This document shows positions 1-7,875 of a stretch of DNA of 7,875 nt, in pieces. The notes under the pieces are model-generated. The model made no database searches. It worked only from the letters and a program-made list of their open reading frames with translations, and was not told the origin of the DNA. This DNA comes from Alphaproteobacteria bacterium. Lineage in GTDB: Bacteria > Pseudomonadota > Alphaproteobacteria > UBA8366. The number at the start of each line of letters is the position of its first letter. The stretch's first letter is position 1. Location: assembly GCA_030743445.1 (NCBI GenBank), contig JASLSL010000059.1:1-7875 (forward strand), given 5' to 3'. The position numbers and the translations under genes are program-made.

Positions 1-2
1 AC

Positions 3-737
3 CGCGAGAAACTGCTGGCCTTGGCGCGGTTCAAGTCGACCACGGCCGATGGCCTGACCAGCCTCGCGGACTATGTCGAGCGCATGAAGGACGGCCAGGA
101 GGCGATCTATTACATCACCGGCGAGGACATCGAGGCGGTGGCGAAGAGCCCGCAGCTCGAAGGCTTCCGCGCCCGCGGCATCGAGGTCCTGCTGCTGGTC
201 GATCCTGTCGACGAGTTCTGGCTGCCCGCGGTCGGCGCCTACGGCGACACGCCGTTTCGCTCGGTGACCCAGGGCGGCGCCGACCTCGACAAGATCGAGG
301 CGGACGACGACACGACGGACGACAAGGGAGAAAAACCGGCCGAGGCCGACGCCGAGGGCATGGGCGAGCTCTTGGCGCTGCTGAAAATGACCCTCGGCGA
401 GGAGGTCAAGGACGTGCGGCCCTCGGACCGCCTGACCGACAGCGCCGTCTGCCTGGTCGCCGACGAAGGCGACCTCGACATGAACCTGCAGCGGCTCCTG
501 AAACAGCACGGCCAGCTCGACCAGACCTTCCCGCGGATCCTCGAGATCAATCCGGGCCACGAGCTGATCCGCGGCCTCGCCGAGGCGGCGAAAGAGAAGG
601 GTGCCGCCGACACGCTCGCCGACGCGGCGCACCTGTTGCTCGATCAGGCGCGGATCCTCGAGGGCGAACCGCTGCCCGACCCGCCCGGCCACGCCAAGCG
701 CATGGCCGCCGTCATGGCGAAGGGCTTCGGGTCCTAA
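3..737 (+). CDS. htpG: Molecular chaperone HtpG (Hsp90 family), C-terminal part, 5' end outside window
   Basis: ATP-dependent cytosolic chaperone, normally about 620-650 residues. Only the last 244 codons are here, and the frame is open to the left edge. The first visible residues, REKLLALARFKSTT, match the conserved HtpG middle-domain segment. They are followed by DYVERMKDGQEAIYYITGED and GIEVLLLVDPVDEFW, the end of the middle domain. After an acidic linker rich in D and E (about visible residues 95-125) comes the dimerisation domain, with the landmarks EEVKDVRPSDRLTDS, then EINPGHELIRGL and LLLDQARILEGEPLPDP. The N-terminal GHKL ATPase domain is missing only because the window starts late; TTG at 21 is an internal Leu codon, not a start. 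The protein ends AKGFGS with no MEEVD tail, as expected for bacterial Hsp90. It converges on the DUF1223 gene across a palindromic spacer. No frameshift is seen. The family call is very secure. Confidence 0.96.
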   Translation, partial: REKLLALARFKSTTADGLTSLADYVERMKDGQEAIYYITGEDIEAVAKSPQLEGFRARGIEVLLLVDPVDEFWLPAVGAYGDTPFRSVTQGGADLDKIEADDDTTDDKGEKPAEADAEGMGELLALLKMTLGEEVKDVRPSDRLTDSAVCLVADEGDLDMNLQRLLKQHGQLDQTFPRILEINPGHELIRGLAEAAKEKGAADTLADAAHLLLDQARILEGEPLPDPPGHAKRMAAVMAKGFGS

Positions 738-769
738 TCGGTAATTACTCGGCTGTCCCCCCACCCTAA

Positions 770-793
770 CCCTCCCCCTCGTCGGGGGGAGGG
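770..793 (+). terminator. Possible htpG terminator hairpin (no U-tract)
   Basis: CCCTCCCCC (770-778) pairs perfectly with GGGGGAGGG (785-793) around a 6-nt loop, 32 nt after the htpG stop. The stem is very stable, but the downstream bases are AACACATCGCG rather than a T-run, so it is not a classical intrinsic terminator. It could block readthrough, protect the mRNA 3' end, or simply be part of the repeat. Confidence 0.35.
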
Positions 794-835
794 AACACAT
801 CGCGCAGCCTACAAACTTAACTCCCCTCCCCTGGA

Positions 836-861
836 GGGAGGGAGGGGGTAGGGGGAGGGGG
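836..861 (+). other. Predicted G-quadruplex motif
   Basis: Five G-runs of 3, 3, 5, 5 and 5 bases lie at 836-838, 840-842, 844-848, 851-855 and 857-861, separated by loops of only 1, 1, 2 and 1 bases. This satisfies the standard G3+N1-7 pattern with very short loops, which usually predicts a stable parallel quadruplex. The G-rich strand is the htpG sense strand, so an htpG readthrough RNA could fold it. On the other strand the C-rich sequence would appear in any DUF1223 readthrough. Fold and function are inferred from base pattern only. Confidence 0.6.
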
Positions 862-879
862 ACCCGAGTAAAGGAAATC

Positions 880-1605
880 CTAGCCGTCGAACGGCAGGGT
901 CGCGGCGGCGATGATCGGGCCGAAGCGGCCCTTCTGCACGATCACGGTGCAGCCGCCGTCGCCGGGCCGGCCGGCGATCGGGATCTCGATCTCGACCGCC
1001 GCACCCGACCATTTGCCGACGTACTCGTACTCGCGCACCACGTTGGCGTTGGTCAGGGTCATGCCGCGGTTCTCGCCGCGCTTGACCGTGGTGACGTGCG
1101 GCTTGTCGAAGGTCACGAACAGGACGTCGTACTCGCCGACCGCGTGGCCGCTGCCGATCATGGCGACGATCTTGCCGTCGCGTTTGCGGACCTCGAGCTT
1201 CGGCCCGAACATGGTCTTCGCCCGCTCGGCGCGAATGCGATGCTCGACCCGCTCGCGACTGGAGCCGATCTCGTGGACGGCGCCGCCGATCACCATCTGC
1301 GGGGTGTAAACGTAGCGCGCACCGAGACTGCGCACGTAGCCCTTCTGGCGGTCGGTGAACTCGCGCTTGGCGAACGGGTCCTTCCAGCCGATGAAGTCCC
1401 AATAGTCGATGTGGTACTCGAGCGCGATCACCCCTTCGCGCTTGGCGAGATCGCCGAGAAACGCCTCCGCCGGCGGACAGGACGAACAGCCCTGGCTGGT
1501 GAACAATTCGACGACGACCGGGCGGTCGGAATCGGCGACAGCCACGGACCCCGTGCCTGCGATCCCGGCGACGGCGAGGAAGATCGCAAGATACCACACC
1601 CTCAT
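880..1605 (-). CDS. DUF1223 family exported thioredoxin-fold protein
   Basis: The protein has 241 residues if it starts at the ATG at 1605. An in-frame ATG at 1674 would add 23 unrelated residues. The 1605 start is preferred because it gives a clean signal peptide: MRVWYLAIFLAVAGIAG, then SVAVA|DSD, with cleavage expected after residue 24. The mature protein opens with VVVELFTSQGCSSCPPAEAF, the DUF1223 hallmark. It carries a CxxC pair (Cys40, Cys43) on a thioredoxin-like strand, then HIDYWDFIGWKDPFAKREF (about 65-83) and VYTPQMVIGG, whose Pro102 sits where the cis-proline of thioredoxin folds does. This suggests a periplasmic or membrane-anchored thiol protein, but the family has no firmly established reaction and none is claimed. 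No Shine-Dalgarno is evident: the leader just before the ATG is AT-rich (TAATTATTTCCCTATT). It lies 110 bp downstream of acnA on the same strand with no obvious terminator between, so co-transcription is possible. Confidence 0.92.
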   Translation of the reverse strand: MRVWYLAIFLAVAGIAGTGSVAVADSDRPVVVELFTSQGCSSCPPAEAFLGDLAKREGVIALEYHIDYWDFIGWKDPFAKREFTDRQKGYVRSLGARYVYTPQMVIGGAVHEIGSSRERVEHRIRAERAKTMFGPKLEVRKRDGKIVAMIGSGHAVGEYDVLFVTFDKPHVTTVKRGENRGMTLTNANVVREYEYVGKWSGAAVEIEIPIAGRPGDGGCTVIVQKGRFGPIIAAATLPFDG

Positions 1606-1715
1606 AATAGGGAAATAATTAGCCCGGCGCGGCGCCAAGCACCAATCAACTTCAGGTGAAGCAGGCGCGAGCATACCTGGGTACCCAAGCCCCGCTCGTC
1701 CACGCCGCCGGATCG
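1606..1715 (-). other. acnA to DUF1223 spacer
   Basis: These 110 bp hold no gene. Visible items are a perfect 10-bp palindrome TGGGTACCCA (1678-1687), a small inverted repeat CTTCA/TGAAG (1650-1661) and an AT-rich block directly before the DUF1223 ATG. A weak promoter could sit in the AT-rich block, but its hexamers match sigma-70 consensus poorly. No stem plus T-run terminator for acnA is seen. Confidence 0.4.
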
Positions 1716-4406
<2,691 letters not shown>

Positions 4407-4416
4407 GGTTTGGGCG

Positions 4417-4421
4417 TCCTC
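4417..4421 (-). promoter_or_regulatory. Ribosome binding site of acnA
   Basis: On the - strand GAGGA lies 10 nt before the ATG at 4406. The gap is slightly long, but this is the only purine-rich Shine-Dalgarno-like motif near the start, and it supports the 896-residue form over the upstream in-frame ATG at 4547. Confidence 0.5.
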
Positions 4422-4458
4422 AAGCGTGGTGGTGATGCAAAAAGGTTTATGTGCTCCC

Positions 4459-4477
4459 GCGTCCCGGTGCGGGACGC
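4459..4477 (-). promoter_or_regulatory. Perfect hairpin in the presumed acnA leader
   Basis: GCGTCCCG (4459-4466) and CGGGACGC (4470-4477) form a perfect 8-bp stem with a 3-nt loop. In the acnA mRNA it would lie about 53-71 nt before the start codon. A CCTTTTT run follows it on the - strand, but about 12 nt later, too far for an ordinary intrinsic terminator. It could be an mRNA stability or translation-control element, a protein-binding palindrome at DNA level, or chance. Confidence 0.4.
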
Positions 4478-4642
4478 CTTGGTCGTAGATATACCGCATT
4501 TCCCCCGGATTAAAAGTGCCGCCAACCACCGAGTTGCCGGCCTTCACAATCTCTCGATGTCCGCCGATCAGGTGCTTGACCTTCCAGCCCCCAACGGGTA
4601 CCAGTGACCACCCGATTTCGGGGCCTGATTTCGGTTACAAAA

Positions 4643-4665
4643 TAACGACGTAGCGGATATCGTTA
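4643..4665. promoter_or_regulatory. Inverted repeat TAACGA-N11-TCGTTA, possible operator
   Basis: Six-base arms are separated by 11 nt, about two helical turns centre to centre. An extra GTTA half-site at 4634-4637 forms a second short inverted repeat with the TAAC of the left arm (4634-4646). It lies in the most AT-rich part of the divergent region, where promoters are expected, and overlaps the weak promoter candidate TTACAA / TATCGT. A dimeric regulator site is plausible; no known consensus is matched. Confidence 0.35.
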
Positions 4666-4759
4666 CGAATAAGAATTTTGGGGGGACGAACAGGGAAGTC
4701 CAACATCGAGATTGAACCCGCGTCCGTTTGAACGGTTGGGTCCTCGATACGGTACCGCG

Positions 4760-4778
4760 GTAAGCGGGCCACGCTTAC
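4760..4778 (+). promoter_or_regulatory. Perfect hairpin in the presumed acyl-CoA synthetase leader
   Basis: GTAAGCG (4760-4766) pairs perfectly with CGCTTAC (4772-4778) around a 5-nt loop, ending 44 nt before the synthetase ATG. No T-run follows, so it does not look like an attenuator terminator. The direct repeat CGGTTGGG flanks it at 4733-4740 and 4783-4790. It may be an operator or an mRNA leader element. Confidence 0.35.
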
Positions 4779-4808
4779 TCAGCGGTTGGGAGCTTCCTTT
4801 GGCGGATG

Positions 4809-4814
4809 AGAGGA
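4809..4814 (+). promoter_or_regulatory. Ribosome binding site of the acyl-CoA synthetase gene
   Basis: AGAGGA with an 8-nt gap to the ATG at 4823 is a good Shine-Dalgarno match and fixes the start. Confidence 0.75.
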
Positions 4815-4822
4815 CAAGATAG

Positions 4823-6799
4823 ATGGCCGGCGCCACTTCTGGAGTACCCGACCTAACGGTCCACGATACCGGTCCGAAGCTGCTGAGATACAACGTCGAG
4901 CATCGCGGCGAGCGCCCGTCGATGCGCGAGAAGGACCTCGGCATCTGGCAATCCTGGACCTGGGCCGAGGTCGCCGACGAGATTCGCGCGCTCGCCTGCG
5001 GGCTGAAGCTGGCTGGGCTCGAGCGCGGCGACAAGATCTCGATCATCGGTGACAACCGGCCGCGGCTTTACTGGTCGATCACCGCGGCCCAGGTGCTCGG
5101 CGCCATTCCGGTGCCGATCTACCAGGATTCCGTCGCCGACGAGATGCAGTACGTGCTGGATCACGCGGGCTCGCGCTTCGCGGTGGTCGAGAACCAGGAG
5201 CAGGTCGACAAGGTAATCCAGGTCAAGGACCGCTGCCCGACCCTCGAGCACGTGATCTACTGCGATCCGCGGGGCCTGCGCGACTACACCGAGGATTTCC
5301 TGCAGAACTACACCGACTGCATCGCCGCCGGCAAAGCGTTCGATGCCGCCAATCCGGACTTCTACGATCAGGAGGTCGAGAAGGGCAAGGGCAGCGACAC
5401 CTCGATCTACCTCTACACCTCGGGCACCACGGGCCAGCCCAAGGGCGTCGTCCTGACCCACCACAACATCCTCAGCACCTCGGCCGGCGCGGTCGAGTTC
5501 GAGGGCCTGAACGAAACCGACGAGATGCTCGCCTACCTGCCGATGGCGTGGATCGGCGACCACATCTTCTCGTACGGCCAGGCCTATACCTCGGGCTTCT
5601 GCGTCGCCTGTCCGGAATCCGCCGATACGGTCCTGACCGACATATTCGAACTCGGCCCGTCCTACTTCTTCGCGACACCGCGGATCTTCGAGAACCTGCT
5701 GACCACGGTGATGATCCGCATCGAGGACGCGGGCAAGATCAAGCGGTGGATGTTCCATTACTTCATGAAGGTCGCCGAGACCATCGGACCGAAGATCTTG
5801 GACCGCGAACCCCTGACCCTGGGCGAACGGCTGCTCTACTTCATCGGCAACCTGTTGGTCTACGCGCCGCTGAAGAACACGCTGGGGATGAGCCGGGTGC
5901 GCATCGCCTACACCGCCGGCGAGGCGATCAGCCCCGACATCTTCAATTTCTATCGCAGCCTCGGGCTCAACCTGAAGCAGCTCTACGGCATGACCGAGTC
6001 GAGCGTGTTCATCACCATCCAGCCGAACGGCGAGATCAAGTCGGACACGGTCGGGATTCCCGCCCCCGGAGTCGACGTCAAGATCGACGACAACGGCGAG
6101 GTGATGTTCAGGAGCGCCGGGATCTTCCAGGAGTATTACAAGAATCCCGAGGCGACGAGCGAGATGAAGGCCGAGGACGGCTGGTGTCATACCGGCGACG
6201 CGGGCTTCATCGACGCCAACGGGCACCTGAAGATCATCGATCGCGCCAAGGATGTCGGCCGCCTCAATGACGGCACCATGCTGGCGCCGAAGTACATCGA
6301 GAACAAACTCAAGTTCTTCCCCAACATCCTCGAGGCGGTGACCTTCGGCGACGGCCGCGACTATGCGGCGGCGTTCATCAACATCGATCTGCAGGCGATG
6401 GGCAACTGGGCCGAGCGCAACGGCGTTTCCTATGCCAGCTATCAGGAACTGGCGTCCCTGTCGAAGGTCTATGACGTAATCCAAGAGCATGTCGCCCAAG
6501 TCAACCGCGATCTCGCCGACGACCCGGAACTGGCGGGCTCGCAGATCAATCGGTTCCTGATCCTGCACAAGGAGCTCGACGCCGACGACGGCGAGATCAC
6601 CCGCACCGGCAAGGTCCGGCGGCGGACGGTCAACGAGAAATACGGGCCGTTGATCGACGCGCTCTATTCCGACGCGTCGCACTGTAAGATCGACACCGAG
6701 GTCACCTTCGAGGACGGCCGTACCGGCTCGATCACGGCCGACCTCGAGATCCGCGAGGCCAAGACCATCGAAGCCGCCGTCGCGCAGGCCGCCGAATGA
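4823..6799 (+). CDS. AMP-dependent acyl-CoA synthetase, long-chain fatty-acid-CoA ligase type
   Basis: Activates a carboxylic acid with ATP to an acyl-AMP, then to the acyl-CoA thioester. The 658 residues suit the long-chain/FadD15-like branch of the ANL superfamily. Motifs seen: the A3 phosphate loop YTSGTTGQPKG (198-208); WIGDHIFSYGQ (243-253); ATPRIFENL (284-292); YTAGEAIS (363-370); A5 QLYGMTES (386-393), with Glu392 of the Mg-binding TE pair; A7 WCHTGDAG (454-461), where Asp459 would hold the ribose; and TRTGKVRRR near the C-terminus, where Lys597 is the likely A10 lysine. The A8 hinge is unusual: after DRAKD (473-477) it reads VGRLNDGTMLAPKYIE (478-493) instead of the common IK-x-x-G-x-x-V-x-P-x-x-IE. 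No transmembrane segment or signal peptide is evident, so it is probably cytosolic or peripheral. It is first in an operon with LivG/LivH-type transporter genes and overlaps the next gene by 4 nt, which suggests that it acts on the imported substrate. Chain length and substrate are unknown. Confidence 0.93.
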   Translation: MAGATSGVPDLTVHDTGPKLLRYNVEHRGERPSMREKDLGIWQSWTWAEVADEIRALACGLKLAGLERGDKISIIGDNRPRLYWSITAAQVLGAIPVPIYQDSVADEMQYVLDHAGSRFAVVENQEQVDKVIQVKDRCPTLEHVIYCDPRGLRDYTEDFLQNYTDCIAAGKAFDAANPDFYDQEVEKGKGSDTSIYLYTSGTTGQPKGVVLTHHNILSTSAGAVEFEGLNETDEMLAYLPMAWIGDHIFSYGQAYTSGFCVACPESADTVLTDIFELGPSYFFATPRIFENLLTTVMIRIEDAGKIKRWMFHYFMKVAETIGPKILDREPLTLGERLLYFIGNLLVYAPLKNTLGMSRVRIAYTAGEAISPDIFNFYRSLGLNLKQLYGMTESSVFITIQPNGEIKSDTVGIPAPGVDVKIDDNGEVMFRSAGIFQEYYKNPEATSEMKAEDGWCHTGDAGFIDANGHLKIIDRAKDVGRLNDGTMLAPKYIENKLKFFPNILEAVTFGDGRDYAAAFINIDLQAMGNWAERNGVSYASYQELASLSKVYDVIQEHVAQVNRDLADDPELAGSQINRFLILHKELDADDGEITRTGKVRRRTVNEKYGPLIDALYSDASHCKIDTEVTFEDGRTGSITADLEIREAKTIEAAVAQAAE

Positions 6800-7638
6800 C
6801 CGGGAGCGCAACCACCGACGCGACCGCCAAGCAGGTCGTCGCCGCACCCCAGCCCGAGCGCAAGATCGGTGGCGTCCTCCTGCGACTCGAGGACATCTCG
6901 CTCCACTTCGGCGGCGTGAAGGCGCTGGATCACGTCAGCTTCGAGATTCTCGAGGGCGAGATCCGCGGCATCATCGGCCCCAACGGTGCCGGCAAGTCGT
7001 CGATGCTGAACGTGATCAACGGCTTCTACCATCCGGACGAGGGGACGATCACCTTCAAGGGCGAGACCCGGCCCGAGATGCGGCCCGACGAGACGGCGCG
7101 CCAAGGCATCGCCCGCACGTTCCAGAACATCGCCTTGTTTAGGGGCATGACCACGCTCGACAACATCATGACCGGGCGCAACACCAAGATGCACCGGAAC
7201 TTCCTGTGGCAGGCGCTGCATTTCGGCCCGGCCAAGAACGAGGAGCTGGAGCACCGTCTCGTCGTCGAGAAGGTGATCGACTTCCTCGAGATCGAGGCGA
7301 TCCGCAAGGTTCCCGCCGGGCGGCTGCCCTATGGCCTGCAGAAGCGGGTCGAGCTCGGCCGCGCGCTCGCCGCCGAGCCGGACCTGTTGCTGCTCGACGA
7401 ACCGATGGCCGGCATGAACTCCGAGGAGAAGGAGGACATGTGCCGCTTCATCCTCGACGTCAACGACGAGTTCGGCACCACGATCGCGCTGATCGAGCAC
7501 GACATGAGCGTGGTGATGGACATCTCGGACCGGGTCGTGGTGCTCGATTACGGACGCAAGATCGCCGACGGCACGCCCGACGAAGTGCGCGACAACCAAG
7601 AAGTCATCGACGCCTATCTCGGGGCCCAGCACGACTAG
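6796..7638 (+). CDS. LivG-type ABC transporter ATP-binding protein (HAAT family)
   Basis: One of the two ATPases that normally power a branched-chain-amino-acid-type importer at the inner membrane. Its 280 residues include Walker A GPNGAGKS (61-68), the Q-loop in RTFQNIALF (Gln110), the signature LPYGLQKRVELGRAL (177-191), Walker B LLLLDEP with Glu202, D-loop-like MAGMNSEE, and the switch His235 in LIEHDMSVVM. The signature reads YGLQKR rather than LSGGQ, as is usual in LivG relatives. The spacing of the Walker A and Q-loop motifs and the long NIMTGRNTKMHRNF insert also point to LivG rather than LivF. The start codon shares ATGA with the stop of the synthetase gene, and no other good start exists before the conserved core. 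This gives a non-conserved, Ala/Thr-rich N-terminal tail of about 28 residues. Translation is probably coupled to the upstream gene. The substrate could be an amino acid, an amide or another small carboxylate; the neighbouring ligase favours a carboxylic acid. Confidence 0.94.
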   Translation: MTGSATTDATAKQVVAAPQPERKIGGVLLRLEDISLHFGGVKALDHVSFEILEGEIRGIIGPNGAGKSSMLNVINGFYHPDEGTITFKGETRPEMRPDETARQGIARTFQNIALFRGMTTLDNIMTGRNTKMHRNFLWQALHFGPAKNEELEHRLVVEKVIDFLEIEAIRKVPAGRLPYGLQKRVELGRALAAEPDLLLLDEPMAGMNSEEKEDMCRFILDVNDEFGTTIALIEHDMSVVMDISDRVVVLDYGRKIADGTPDEVRDNQEVIDAYLGAQHD

Positions 7639-7661
7639 GGTGCGAAGGGGATCGCCGGGCC

Positions 7662-7875
7662 ATGGAAGCAGTCATCGCGGTATTCACCGTACCGTTCGTC
7701 AACATGGCCGCCGATTTCCCGGTTTTCTTCTTCGAGATCGTGTTCAACGGGGTGTTGACCGGCGTGATGTATTCGCTGGTCGCGCTCGGCTTCGTGCTGA
7801 TCTTCAAGGCATCGGGCGTGTTCAACTTCTCCCAGGGCGTGATGGTGCTGTTCGCCGCGCTGACCCTGGTCGGTC
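7662..7875 (+). CDS. LivH-type ABC transporter permease, N-terminal part, cut by window end
   Basis: The frame opens at the ATG at 7662 and runs without a stop to the window edge (71 codons). Purine-rich AAGGGG lies 11 nt upstream and the gap from the ATPase stop is 23 nt, so it is in the same operon. The translation begins MEAVIAVFTVPFVNMAADFP. A hydrophobic stretch follows (about residues 21-48, with VFNGVLTGVMYSLVALGF), and then FKASGVFNFSQGVMVLFAAL. The NG-hydrophobic-YSL-ALG and VFNFSQG elements are the well-known start of LivH permeases (compare the VVNFAQG pattern). An internal ATG at 7704 is a less likely alternative start. This would be one of two membrane subunits; the LivM partner should follow outside the window. 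Confidence 0.88.
   Translation, partial: MEAVIAVFTVPFVNMAADFPVFFFEIVFNGVLTGVMYSLVALGFVLIFKASGVFNFSQGVMVLFAALTLVG

Larger units (their letters stand above)
755..863. repeat. Imperfect palindromic C-tract/G-tract intergenic element between convergent genes
   Basis: The left arm begins TCCCCCCACCCTAACCC (756-772). The right arm, read in reverse complement from 863, begins GTCCCCCTCCCCCTACC. By hand the outer 23 bases of the two arms agree at about 17 positions. Nested inside are a perfect 9-bp hairpin (770-793) and a 6-bp hairpin, CCCTCC/GGAGGG (824-838). The element fills most of the 142 bp between the htpG stop and the DUF1223 stop. Its C-rich/TAACCC and GGGG/GTAGGGG composition resembles the dispersed intergenic palindromes common in GC-rich proteobacterial genomes, but whether it recurs elsewhere cannot be judged from one copy. 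Likely roles are a bidirectional transcription stop or a non-coding repeat unit. Confidence 0.6.
4407..4822. promoter_or_regulatory. Divergent control region between acnA and the acyl-CoA synthetase operon
   Basis: This 416-bp gap has no convincing gene. Both flanking operons must be driven from within it or, for acnA, from its left part. It is clearly less GC-rich around 4635-4680. Visible structure includes a perfect hairpin at 4459-4477 and a second at 4760-4778, an inverted repeat TAACGA/TCGTTA (4643-4665), the direct repeat GATTTCGG at 4614-4621 and 4627-4634, and the direct repeat CGGTTGGG at 4733-4740 and 4783-4790. Weak + strand promoter candidates are TTGACC (4576-4581) with TACCAG 17 nt later, and TTACAA (4635-4640) with TATCGT 17 nt later. 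Neither has two good hexamers. A - strand TATATC (around 4489-4494) lacks a good -35. Regulator identity cannot be read from sequence alone. Confidence 0.6.

Noticed and set aside
1606..1674. A 23-residue longer DUF1223 product from the ATG at 1674.
   Set aside because: It would place a non-hydrophobic stretch with charged residues before a clean signal peptide and has no better ribosome site.
4407..4547. A possible 47-residue N-terminal extension of AcnA from the ATG at 4547.
   Set aside because: The extension does not resemble aconitase, would include the leader hairpin, and the GAGGA plus ATG at 4406 gives the standard family N-terminus.
4853..6847. A 664-codon open frame on the - strand, antisense to the acyl-CoA synthetase.
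   Set aside because: Same cause: GC-rich third positions remove stops from the mirrored frame. The sense frame has all the ligase motifs and a good ribosome site.
6664..7632. A 322-codon - strand open frame opposite the LivG-type ATPase.
   Set aside because: The + strand frame has every ABC ATPase motif; the antisense product has no recognisable domain.
7604..7825. A 73-codon - strand open frame near the right edge.
   Set aside because: It is antisense to the clear LivH-type permease start, which has conserved family residues and operon spacing.

Overview
The window is GC-rich (roughly two thirds G+C by eye), with strong G/C bias at third codon positions. Its proteins look alphaproteobacterial, most likely from a Rhodospirillales-like or related free-living lineage. 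That placement is inferred from protein style and from the acnA / DUF1223 gene order; nothing in the window fixes the genus. No tRNA, rRNA, CRISPR array, transposase, integrase or phage gene is visible. This reads as ordinary chromosome rather than an accessory island.

Layout, left to right. (1) The last 244 codons of htpG (Hsp90-family chaperone) run in from the left edge on the + strand and stop at 737. (2) Positions 738-879 separate htpG from a convergent gene. They hold a C-tract/G-tract imperfect palindrome at about 755-863 that contains two hairpins and a strong G-quadruplex motif. (3) On the - strand, 880-1605 encodes an exported thioredoxin-fold protein of the DUF1223 family. It lies 110 bp downstream of acnA (1716-4406, - strand), a full-length iron-sulfur aconitase of the TCA cycle. 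(4) A 416-bp divergent control region (4407-4822) separates acnA from a + strand operon. It contains two perfect short hairpins, an inverted repeat with GTTA half-sites and two short direct repeats, but no tidy sigma-70 promoter that I would defend. (5) The + strand operon has a long-chain-type acyl-CoA synthetase (4823-6799), then a LivG-type ABC ATPase (6796-7638) joined by a 4-nt ATGA overlap, then a LivH-type permease starting at 7662 and cut by the right edge.

How the genes fit together. acnA and the DUF1223 gene may form a co-directional pair, with central metabolism next to an envelope thiol protein. The synthetase / LivG / LivH series looks like an uptake-and-activation module: a branched-chain-amino-acid-type (HAAT) importer brings in a carboxylated substrate and the ligase converts it to a CoA thioester. 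The remaining expected parts (LivM, LivF, the periplasmic binding protein) would lie beyond the right edge. The substrate cannot be read from this sequence.

I do not see a convincing previously undescribed system here. The points most worth a second look are the ligase-transporter coupling with the ligase's non-canonical A8 hinge motif, the G-quadruplex palindrome between convergent genes, and the structured divergent regulatory region.
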